From: Lentisphaerota bacterium
Lineage (GTDB): Bacteria > Verrucomicrobiota > Lentisphaeria > Victivallales > Victivallaceae
Assembly (NCBI GenBank): GCA_015061605.1
Contig: SUWH01000002.1
Location: forward strand, 62,001-126,000
Direction: 5' to 3'
DNA: 64,000 bases
A program made the translations under genes and the position numbers. The notes under the pieces were generated by a model that searched no databases, was not told the DNA's origin, and saw only the letters and a list, made by a program, of their open reading frames with translations. Below, piece after piece: positions 46,068 through 54,400 of this stretch (within the stretch, counting starts at the first letter, position 1; each line of letters opens with the position of its first letter).

Positions 46068-46618
46068 AAAAGGGGCTGTTGCAAAACCATCGTTTTGGAA
46101 AGATACTGCGAGGCGGTTGCCGCCGATCCGGCTTCATTGCATTACGCCGTGACAAGGCGCGCAAAGGCTGGCTTGTCACGCCATAGTCCGCAGGACGACG
46201 GCGGGACGAAGCGAACCGCCGGTCAGCAGCCGGCGGACGCACTGAAGAAATTCAGTGCGGGCGTAGGAAGCCGAGCATTTAAGCCGCGAGTGAAGCCGAT
46301 GTAATCGGCTGAACGCAGGCGCTGTAATCAAAGAAAAATTCCAAAAAACTTTGCGCGCGAGTGGGAGGCGGCAAAGGGGGGAGTCCGGCGGGGGGAAAGC
46401 CGGAACGGCTGTCCCCCTCCGGCTGGCAACTACCGCTCGCGATGGAAACTTCGCATACCAAGTTATGTACTCCAACAGTTTTGCATACCAAACGGCACGT
46501 TACTATGCCGGCAGTAGTGCATTCCTCATAGAAATTTATTGAGGAGATTGGAGATTATAGTTGAGATAGATGGCTTTTAAGTGAAAAAAGGGCTGTTGCT
46601 TTTGCAACAGCCCCTTTT
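46068..46618. mobile_element. 551-bp segment bounded by 19-bp perfect inverted repeats (possible non-autonomous element)
   Basis: Ends 46068-46086 (AAAAGGGGCTGTTGCAAAA) and 46600-46618 are exact inverse complements. CTGTTGCAAA is a common end motif in some IS families, but there is no transposase and no clear target duplication. The right end coincides with an intrinsic terminator, so a broken or copied terminator is the alternative. The interior 46127-46154 matches the dispersed element at 35578-35605 (24 of 28, opposite strand). No gene is credible in it. Confidence 0.35.
46584..46613 (-). terminator. Intrinsic terminator of the 51321-46634 operon
   Basis: Minus-strand stem GGGCTGTTGC/GCAACAGCCC with loop AAAA followed by six T. 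It is 20 bases after the stop of the last gene (46634-47350). Confidence 0.9.
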
Positions 46619-46633
46619 AGTATTTGCAATCAG

Positions 46634-47350
46634 TTATTTGGTTTTCGGAAATACCAGTTTCGCAAAGCGGGCAGTCTCGTAAACATTACGGAGAGTCTGC
46701 GGGAAACAGCTGTGTTCACGTCCGGCAAGATAACGGCCGTAGTTGTTGCGGTAGACCAGAATGGTCCAGTTTTCGCTTTCGGTGAAAAGCAGACCTTTGC
46801 GGCGCAACTCTGACAGCGGAACGGTGACTTTGGCACTCCATGATTTGTCGATATCTTTGGAATCATTCAGAGTACCGTCAACTTTGACTTCATATTTATA
46901 GTTGAATGTTTCTGAACAAATCGGCAGAGCTGCTCCTGCTCCGGGCATAAGGAAGCAGTTGCTCATGCTGTTGGAGGTGACATTGATCTCCCAGATATTG
47001 GGCTGTTTTTCGCAGTGGAGCAGGATCTGAACTGCATCTGCGATATTGTAAAGTTTGGGGCTTTTGTTGTTGAGTGCTTCACTGAGGATATCTTTGTCTT
47101 CCATGTAGAGTTCGATATAGAGATTATCCTTATCCATCGAGCAGCGCAGAGCGGTCTGTTCGGAGGGCAGCCGGTTGAAGTCTTCGAGTTTCCCCGCCTG
47201 GGCACGGAAAATATTTCCGCACAGAGGAGAACAGTCTTCCGGGCATTTCTGATCTGCCGGACGGATGACGACTTCCGGACGGACATATTCAGCGGCGGAG
47301 ACCCCGAATATGGCGGCACAGGCACAAAGGGTGGTGATAAGGTGTTTCAT
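46634..47350 (-). CDS. Secreted CBM9/DOMON-like protein, 238 aa
   Basis: Signal peptide (MKHLITTLCACAAIFGVSAA) followed by one beta-sandwich of the CBM9/DOMON type: DKDNLYIELYMEDKDI, ADAVQILLHCEK, WEINVTSN, WSAKVTVPLSEL and WTILVYRNNYGR appear in the usual order. The module binds sugars or haem-like ligands; here glycan binding is more likely given the neighbours. It follows its paralogue (47353-48135) with a two-base gap and has the same layout at low identity, so the pair is an old tandem duplication. Confidence 0.75.
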   Translation of the reverse strand: MKHLITTLCACAAIFGVSAAEYVRPEVVIRPADQKCPEDCSPLCGNIFRAQAGKLEDFNRLPSEQTALRCSMDKDNLYIELYMEDKDILSEALNNKSPKLYNIADAVQILLHCEKQPNIWEINVTSNSMSNCFLMPGAGAALPICSETFNYKYEVKVDGTLNDSKDIDKSWSAKVTVPLSELRRKGLLFTESENWTILVYRNNYGRYLAGREHSCFPQTLRNVYETARFAKLVFPKTK

Positions 47351-47352
47351 GA

Positions 47353-48135
47353 TTATTTTTCCTCCTGATTGATATTTACAAATTCGATGTTGGCATAGTA
47401 TTGGGTGGCATGGTATCCGCCGGTGATCTGGGGATAGGATGAAAGCTCCTGTGCCGGGAGATGTACGCTGTAATTATAACGGGCGGCAAGGACGGTCCAT
47501 TTTTCGCCGGGTGCGAATTTACCGCCGTTTTTTTCCAGTTCTTTGCGCGGGATGGCGATGACGACGCTCCAACCTTTGTCGCGGTCGTTGTGGTTGTTGA
47601 ATGTTCCGTAAATTTTGCTGTCAACACCGATTTTTACATCTGTCGGACCGAAACCGGAAGGCAGACTCAACGTACCTTTGGAGGGAAAATAAAAACGGGT
47701 GTAGAGTTTGTTGGGAAGTCCGTAAATTTCCCAGTAATAACTGTCATTTTGCGGTTTGATGAATACTTCGATCAAATCCCCCTGGATGTAATGGTGATCC
47801 TGATTCTGAAACGCTCCGGTCATAACATCGCTGTCGACCATGTCCACCCGGACAAAAAAGTCGGTGTCATTGCACAGATAGCGGACATAAGCACCTTCGG
47901 CGGGGGCTTTGCTGATGTGTGCAAGTTCAGTGACATAGTGCATGAGATCGTACCTGGGCATTTTGTCCCACAGTTTTGAATCCATGGCATTTTTCAAAGT
48001 GAGATCTTTGACCACCCCCACTTTTACTGTCGGGCGGAAAGTTTCCGGTTCTGCCGGGGCGTTGGCGACCGGAACTGCGTTGACCGTCAGTACCGCCATG
48101 CCTGCCAGAAAGGCACTTAAAATTGATTTTTTCAT
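47353..48135 (-). CDS. Secreted CBM9/DOMON-like protein, 260 aa
   Basis: Start MKKSILSAFLAGMAVLTVNA gives a signal peptide and has AAAGGAG upstream; the frame is open 11 codons further but without a ribosome site. One beta-sandwich with VRYLCNDTDFFVRVDMVDSD, GDLIEVFIKPQ, YYWEIYGLPN, WSVVIAIPRKEL and WTVLAARYNYS. The same order occurs at the C-terminus of the 1918-residue protein (51448-57204). It is probably a stand-alone carbohydrate-binding protein of the periplasm or surface. Confidence 0.75.
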   Translation of the reverse strand: MKKSILSAFLAGMAVLTVNAVPVANAPAEPETFRPTVKVGVVKDLTLKNAMDSKLWDKMPRYDLMHYVTELAHISKAPAEGAYVRYLCNDTDFFVRVDMVDSDVMTGAFQNQDHHYIQGDLIEVFIKPQNDSYYWEIYGLPNKLYTRFYFPSKGTLSLPSGFGPTDVKIGVDSKIYGTFNNHNDRDKGWSVVIAIPRKELEKNGGKFAPGEKWTVLAARYNYSVHLPAQELSSYPQITGGYHATQYYANIEFVNINQEEK

Positions 48136-48164
48136 ACATTCTCCTTTTATTATGTTTATGGATC

Positions 48165-49700
48165 TCAAATCTCCTGTTCCCGGTAACTGATTGCTTCAAG
48201 CAAATGGTCATCGGAAATCTTTTCACTGTTTGCCAAATCGGCGATGGTGCGGGCGGTTTTCATCATTCTTGTATAGGCCCGCGGACTGAGTTTCAGCCGG
48301 GATACCGCATCGCGCAGTAATGTTTCACCGGACGGGGACACCTGACAGAATTTCTGCAGCAGAGCGCTTTCCAGCTGGGAATTGGTATAAATTCCATATT
48401 TTTCATAACGGTGCAACTGCCGCTCTCTGGCGGCGATGACCCGCTGACGGATGACGGCACTGGATTCACCGCTTGGCGCATTGAGCAGTTCATTTTGTGA
48501 AAGCTGACGGACTGCCACCCGCAGATCGATCCGGTCGAGCAGCGGCCCGGAAAGTTTTTTCAGATAGCGCCGTTTTTCTTCGGCGGTACAGCGGCATCCC
48601 AGATCGACTTCACCTCTGCCGCAGGGGCAGGGATTGAGGGCGGCGCAGAGGATGAAGCGGGCCGGGAAAGTATAACTGCCGGCGGCGCGGGAAACGGTCA
48701 CACTTCCGGTTTCCAGAGGCTGGCGCAGAACTTCCAGAACATTGCGTTTGAATTCCGGCAGTTCATCGAGAAAGAGTACACCGTTATGGGCAAGGCTTAT
48801 TTCTCCCGGGCGCGGGTCACGCCCGCCGCCGACCAGACCGGCATCGGAAATGGTGTGGTGCGGCGCTCTGAACGGACGGCAGTTGATCAGCGGCTGATCT
48901 TTGGAAAGCATTCCAAGCACGCTGTGGATTTGACTGGTTTCCAGCATTTCGTTGAGTGTCATCGGCGGCAGGATACCGGGCAGTCTCATGGAAATCATCG
49001 ATTTTCCGGTTCCGGGCGAGCCGCTTAATAAAACGTGATGAGCGCCGGCGGCGGCGATTTCCAATGCCCGGCGGGCGGCGATCTGACCTTTTACATCGGC
49101 GAAGTCAGGCTCATTGGCACTGTGGGAGTATTCTTCAACTGAAGCCCGGCATGGAGTACCGCGGCCGCGGTTGAGCAGTTCGACCGCATCCCGGAGCGAT
49201 TTTACCGGGAACACCGGCAGTTTATCTCCGGCGGCAAGGGCTGCTTCGCGGGCATTGGCTTCCGGAACCAGAAGAGCGGTCACTCCGGCGGTTTGAGCGA
49301 ACATCGCTGCAATGGGGAGCGCGCCGCGAACCGGGCGGGTGGAACCGTCCAAACCGAGTTCACCCAGTACGGCGACTCTGCCGAGCCGTTCCGGATCGAC
49401 CACGCCGGTGGCTCCGAGTATTCCCAGAGCAATGCCCAGATCAAATGAACTGCCCTCTTTCTTTAAATCGGCGGGGGCGAGATTGACCACGGTGAATCCT
49501 TGCGGCGGCATGAAGTTTGAACTGATAAATGCCGAATGTATCCGGTCGCGGCTTTCCCGTACCGCCGCATCCGGAAGACCGACGATGGAAATGGCACTGT
49601 CGCGGTTGCTGACCGAAGATACTCCGGTGGGATTGACTTCGATCTCGATTTTGAAGGCTTCAATGCCGATCACTGTTGCAGAAAAAAGTTTGGCAAGCAT
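48165..49700 (-). CDS. comM: YifB/ComM-type Mg-chelatase-like AAA+ ATPase
   Basis: 511 residues. N-terminal Lon-protease-like ribosomal S5 domain 2 fold with SIVGLPDAAVRESRDRIHSA; central AAA+ module with Walker A LSGSPGTGKSMISMRLPGIL and Walker B GVLFLDELPEFKRNVLE; four cysteines in NPCPCGRGEVDLGCRCT (zinc site); C-terminal helical bundle with SPRAYTRMMKTARTIADL. ComM promotes branch migration during natural transformation, so uptake of DNA by this organism is possible but not shown by this gene alone. Confidence 0.93.
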   Translation of the reverse strand: MLAKLFSATVIGIEAFKIEIEVNPTGVSSVSNRDSAISIVGLPDAAVRESRDRIHSAFISSNFMPPQGFTVVNLAPADLKKEGSSFDLGIALGILGATGVVDPERLGRVAVLGELGLDGSTRPVRGALPIAAMFAQTAGVTALLVPEANAREAALAAGDKLPVFPVKSLRDAVELLNRGRGTPCRASVEEYSHSANEPDFADVKGQIAARRALEIAAAGAHHVLLSGSPGTGKSMISMRLPGILPPMTLNEMLETSQIHSVLGMLSKDQPLINCRPFRAPHHTISDAGLVGGGRDPRPGEISLAHNGVLFLDELPEFKRNVLEVLRQPLETGSVTVSRAAGSYTFPARFILCAALNPCPCGRGEVDLGCRCTAEEKRRYLKKLSGPLLDRIDLRVAVRQLSQNELLNAPSGESSAVIRQRVIAARERQLHRYEKYGIYTNSQLESALLQKFCQVSPSGETLLRDAVSRLKLSPRAYTRMMKTARTIADLANSEKISDDHLLEAISYREQEI

Positions 49701-49706
49701 AAAGAA

Positions 49707-50750
49707 TTATCCTTCAAATTTTGATGACAAAGCATTTGCGATGGGGGAAATATCATTCAAAGCGGCGATGTTGTGCCGCAGACGGATGTCAGAATTTTCT
49801 GTTTCAAAACCGCATTGCCGGAGTTGATACAGTAAGTGCGCCGCTTCTGTTTCCGGTGGTGTTCCGGAGAGTTCTGCTTCAAATCTGACCGAATTATTTT
49901 TGCAATTTACGGCAATGCAGCGGCGGTGCGGGATTTGGAACAAAGTCAAAAAGAAACTTGCGGCAAAATATGTTCCGGCACCGGGAACCGTTTCTTCCGG
50001 AAATCCGGAGAAATTTTCCTTGTATGAAGAGGCGACCAGCCAATCTCCGCACCGGGTGGAAAACTTGGGATACGCTGAAAAAAGTTGGTCATGCCGCTTT
50101 TTCCACTCCGCTTTCAGGCGGCGGATCTCCAGTTGCAAAAGACGGTCAAAGTGTTCTTCCGGATCGGTGACGTGAAATTTTTTCCACAATTCAAGTAAGG
50201 TGGCGTGGGATGTTTTCCCCCGCAGATTGAAGATGAAACGGCTGATGTCAGTGCGGCGTTTCCCGGAAAAGAGCCGTTGTTTTATATCGTGGACATCGAC
50301 CAGGACCGGGAGATTTTTCTCCGGCACATAGAGCAGATTGCCGAAGTGCGGGTCATTATGAAAAAATTTTGAGTCCTGCCACTTTTGCATCAAAGCGGTA
50401 AAACTGGTGATAAAATCGTCTTTATCATTACCGGAATCTAAAAATTCTCCGGCAGTGACAGCATTTTCCAGTTCGCGTGTGATCAGGAAATTGTCTCTGC
50501 CGTATCTGCCGCAGGCAAGGTGTCCGACCACCGGAAATCCGGCTTTCTGCAACGCCAGCGCGATCGAAAATTCATGGGTGAAGGTGTGAAATTTCCGGTG
50601 GTCGATCTTGATGAAAAATCCATCTTTTTTGAATACATCCCGCACCGGATTGTGCTTGACCGGAGTGCCGCCGGTAAGAAGCGTATTCAAATTTTCCGGA
50701 AGTTGTTTTCTTGCTTCAGGAGAGGCAAAGCGGACGAAATCACTGAACAT
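49707..50750 (-). CDS. Kdo-kinase/WaaP-like lipopolysaccharide kinase
   Basis: 347 residues. A small protein-kinase-like fold: KKDGFFIKIDHRKFH (ATP-site lysine region), FFHNDPHFGNLL (catalytic H-N-D at 131-133) and VLVDVHDIKQRLF (metal-binding Asp152), as in KdkA, WaaP and InaA. Members phosphorylate Kdo or heptose in the lipopolysaccharide core. It begins 11 bases inside the end of rsmD, so translation is coupled. Exact acceptor is not deducible. Confidence 0.8.
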   Translation of the reverse strand: MFSDFVRFASPEARKQLPENLNTLLTGGTPVKHNPVRDVFKKDGFFIKIDHRKFHTFTHEFSIALALQKAGFPVVGHLACGRYGRDNFLITRELENAVTAGEFLDSGNDKDDFITSFTALMQKWQDSKFFHNDPHFGNLLYVPEKNLPVLVDVHDIKQRLFSGKRRTDISRFIFNLRGKTSHATLLELWKKFHVTDPEEHFDRLLQLEIRRLKAEWKKRHDQLFSAYPKFSTRCGDWLVASSYKENFSGFPEETVPGAGTYFAASFFLTLFQIPHRRCIAVNCKNNSVRFEAELSGTPPETEAAHLLYQLRQCGFETENSDIRLRHNIAALNDISPIANALSSKFEG

Positions 50751-51321
50751 TTTTTATTTTTCCCGTTGCAAACATCGTATTGGCATAGCGGCGGAGTTTG
50801 AATCCATCCAGCAGTTTCGCTCCGGCAAGAAATTCTCCGGCAGATCCCGGGTGATCCGGCAGTTCCCAAATCAGAGTTCTTTCTGCCAGAGTCCGGCAGA
50901 AGTAATTGTTGTTCAAAATTTTATTGAAACACTCCGCACTGATGGGGTAGGGGGGATCGGCAAAGATGATATCCGGAAGCTGTTTCAAACGGGCGAGGTA
51001 TTTTTCCGGACAGGTCGCATCGGATTGGATTATCCACGCCGGAGCGGAGATTCCGGCGGCGCGGACAGCATTGAGATTGTGTTCGATGCAGTTGATGTGC
51101 ATGGATTCGAGTTCGACCATGGCTGCCGATGCCGCGCCCCGGCTCAAACTTTCCAGAGCCAGTGCGCCGGAACCGGAAAAAAGGTCAAGCACATGGCAGT
51201 CTGACAAATCTCCCAGACTGTCAAATAGTGCTTTTCGCACCCGACCGGCCGTCGGACGGACGGGAATACCGGGCGGAACGCATAATTCCACGCCCCGGGC
51301 CAGACCTGCAATAATATTCAT
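50740..51321 (-). CDS. rsmD: 16S rRNA (guanine(966)-N(2))-methyltransferase RsmD
   Basis: 193 residues. Family pattern: N-terminal MNIIAGLARGVELCVPPG, RPTAGRVRKALFDSLG, the SAM motif VLDLFSGSGALALESLSRGA, and the catalytic IIFADPPYPIS (DPPY). It methylates G966 of 16S rRNA during 30S assembly. It is the first gene of the minus-strand operon with the kinase and YifB. A sequencing-independent start is given by the ATG directly after the promoter region. Confidence 0.93.
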   Translation of the reverse strand: MNIIAGLARGVELCVPPGIPVRPTAGRVRKALFDSLGDLSDCHVLDLFSGSGALALESLSRGAASAAMVELESMHINCIEHNLNAVRAAGISAPAWIIQSDATCPEKYLARLKQLPDIIFADPPYPISAECFNKILNNNYFCRTLAERTLIWELPDHPGSAGEFLAGAKLLDGFKLRRYANTMFATGKIKNVQ

Positions 51322-51360
51322 AAAATGATGATTTCCCTGTTGAAATATTTATCATTTTAT

Positions 51361-51389
51361 AAGATAGCACATCCTGCCGTAATTTACAA
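51361..51389 (-). promoter_or_regulatory. Probable promoter of the rsmD operon
   Basis: Minus-strand -35 TTGTAA (51384-51389), 17-base spacer, -10 TATCTT (51361-51366), 40 bases before the ATG. The surrounding region also holds an inverted repeat with 10-bp arms at 51397-51417, perhaps the transcript end of the 1918-residue gene, but it lacks a T-run. Confidence 0.5.
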
Positions 51390-51447
51390 ATTACTTTTTC
51401 CCTGCACTGCAGGGAAATCGGGAATAACCGGCAAATGATCCGGAATA

Positions 51448-54400
51448 TTACTTTTGGCACTTGATGTAACGCTCCGGCTTGAAGTATGCCCCGCCTGCCG
51501 GAGTTCCGGTACAGCCGCGCGCTCCGGCGGCATGGCGGTTGCGGATCACGGTGAAGCCGAAACCGTTTACAGCATTTACATCTTTATACGGTACTTTTAC
51601 ATCCAGTATCCAGCGGTCGGCAAGTTTGGTCGCCTTGACTGAAGTATTGTGCTGCCAAGACCAGTTCCAGCGGCGGCCTTCGCTTTCGCTGGCGCGGATA
51701 TTGCCGTCGGGATCGAATAGATAGTGGTAACACTTTTGCGGATTTTTGCCGTCATCGACAAAGATCTCAATGCAATCTCCACCGTAGACCCCTTTGGAAA
51801 TCTGGAGTGCATCCATGCGCTTTTCCATGCAGGTAACGATGAACCGGGCATGATCACCGCCGTCAAAGACCTTGACGGTGGTCGGATTTTCTTTGTCCGG
51901 CAGTTGCGATGATGAATTTACAAAATGGAACGGTTGTTCCGGAGCATCGGGATCGTATTGAGCCAATTTCCACTTCATTTCACTGGTATATTGTTTGCGT
52001 TCCTTGTAGTTGGCGGTCCAGTAAGTAAACAGAGTGCGGTCGGTTTTTACTCCGGGGTTGGCGGGGGCGAGTTTTTCCGCTTGGGCAAGCTGAATGGAGA
52101 GTTCTTTTTGAATGGCAGGGGTGAAAAGGCCGGTGAAGTTTTCCGGATCTTTCATCATGCATCCATTCATATCCATCATGCCTTTTTCCAGAGTTTTCCA
52201 GTATTTGAACATCACCTTTGCCGCTTTGCCGTAGCGGATGCGGCAGATTTCTGCGAGGATATCATCCGGAGAACCATCGGTACTCCACAAAAGTTTTGCC
52301 GCCAGATAAAAGTTCATCCACTGTGATTCCCAGCTTACGGAGGTGTGAGCCGAAGCTTCGGAAAGCCATCCATCCAGTTTCAGTTTTTTATAGAGCTTGA
52401 AGTCTTCCACCACCGAGCGGAAAAATGGACCGGGCATTCTGCCGATTTTGTATGAAAAATAGTCGTAAATATAGACATGCTCAACTTTACTGCGGATATG
52501 TTTCAAGCGGGCATGATTTTTGGCATTTGACGGACATGCCGGATCGGCGATACCGTGTTTATGGCAGTGAAACTGGGTGACGGAAATAAGCAGATTTTCC
52601 GGAGGGGAGGGGAGGAATTCCATAAAGTCGGAAAAGTTGCTGTAACTGTAATGTCCCAGCATCACGCCGGGAGCTTTTTTATTCATGCGGGCGCAAATAT
52701 CTTTGACGAAATCGGCGACCCGGCGGTTTACCATACCGGTTTTGCGGTCTTCCGGGGTGTCGAGTGCGAGACATTTTTCACATTCGCAATGTCCGTATCC
52801 GTCATTGGGTGGAAAGCCGTAAACGCCGATATGGGGACGTTGTTTGATTTGGGCGAGCAGTTCATTGGCAAACACTTCGCGCATTTCCATATTGGAAAGG
52901 CAAAGCTGACTGCCGATGTGGGTGCGTTTGCCGCCGAGCAATGCGAAAAATTCCGGATTGGACTTGAAATATTTTTCTTTCGGGATGAGCAAGTCATAGG
53001 CGTGGACTGTGGTATCGGGAAGCAAGCCGAGCTCCTGAAGCCGCGCTCCAACGATATCATCTTCCGGCAGATGGGTAAGTTTGCGGTTCATCCGGTTGAA
53101 ACTCATCCAGCGGGCGACACGGTCATCAAAATGATGTTTCCCGGCGCAGATATGGAGACTGCGGTAGGTGAAATCCGGTTTGTGGACTCCGGCAAATTTT
53201 CCGGCATCAAAGCTGATTCCTGTCTGCGGGATCAACGGTTCCTCTGCCGGATTGAGCCAATGGATACCGAGCTTGTTGAGTAAAGTGTAGATACCGCAGC
53301 GCAAAGCTTCATCATCGCCGGTGATGGTGATTTTATCTTTGGCGGGAACATCGACTTGGAATATGCCGTGGTCGCCGATCTTCTTGAGTTTCAAGGTGAC
53401 ATCCAGTTCCGGGAGGAACTGCCCGCATTTGGCGAGCAATCCCTCCGCGGTCTTGAGGGCAGTACTTACCTGAAGTGAACTTTTGTCTCCGGAGAAGTTC
53501 ACTTTACTTTTTTTTTTAGCCTCAAAGGCTGCGGGGTCATAAACTTTTTCCAGTTTTACATCATCAAATGCGGTGTATACTCCTTCGCCCTGACGGGTGA
53601 CACCGTGAATAAGCAGTGCGGTTGCCGGGATATCCGGAGCGCTGAACATGGTACTGACCTGCACCCAGTTGTTTTCACACTCCGGCGGATACTGTACTGA
53701 AACCGAACCGCCCTGATCGAGCCAGCCGCCTTTGCCCTGCATGCGGACGCTGGCGCCGCCGTAACCGAAACCCTCTTCGCCGCGGTTGCGTTTGACATAG
53801 AACGACCATTTGTAACGGCATCCCGGGGTTAGTTTGACATAGCTGATGATGGAACCGCCGATCTGGCGTTCGCCGATGGCACCGGCATGTTTGCCGGAGT
53901 GGACTCCCTCTTTGAGGATGAAAAATTCCGTCTTGCTGTTGGGGAACTTCCAGGTGTGCCAGTAGCTGATGTTTTTGAAGTTGTTGTGGTCGGAGACCAG
54001 ATGTTTGTCCCGGATATTTTTCACATCTTCAAAACCGGGGTTGCGGACGAGGTTGACCGGGGTGTGTTCAAGCATATAAGCCTGGGTGAGCAAGGCAGCT
54101 TTAGCGGCGCGGTGTCTGGTTTTTGCGGCGGCATCACGATAGAACTTGCCGATATTTCTGCCGTTTTTCTTTAAATAGGCTGTGACACGGTCGAGAACCG
54201 GATCGACGCTGCGTTCAAGATAGGATACCGGGTTGAGGGTGGAGATATTTTTGAATTGCTTCACGCCGAATTTTTTCGGATTGATGAAAATATCAGCTTC
54301 TTCGGCGGGGGTGATTTCGTATGCTTTCAAATCAGCGATGGCGCTGTAACCCTGCTCAATAAGTTCAAGAACTTTTTTCACATCTTTATCCGATTTGATT

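Noticed and set aside
46068-46618. Complete insertion sequence
   Set aside because: No transposase frame between the inverted repeats, so at most a non-autonomous relic.
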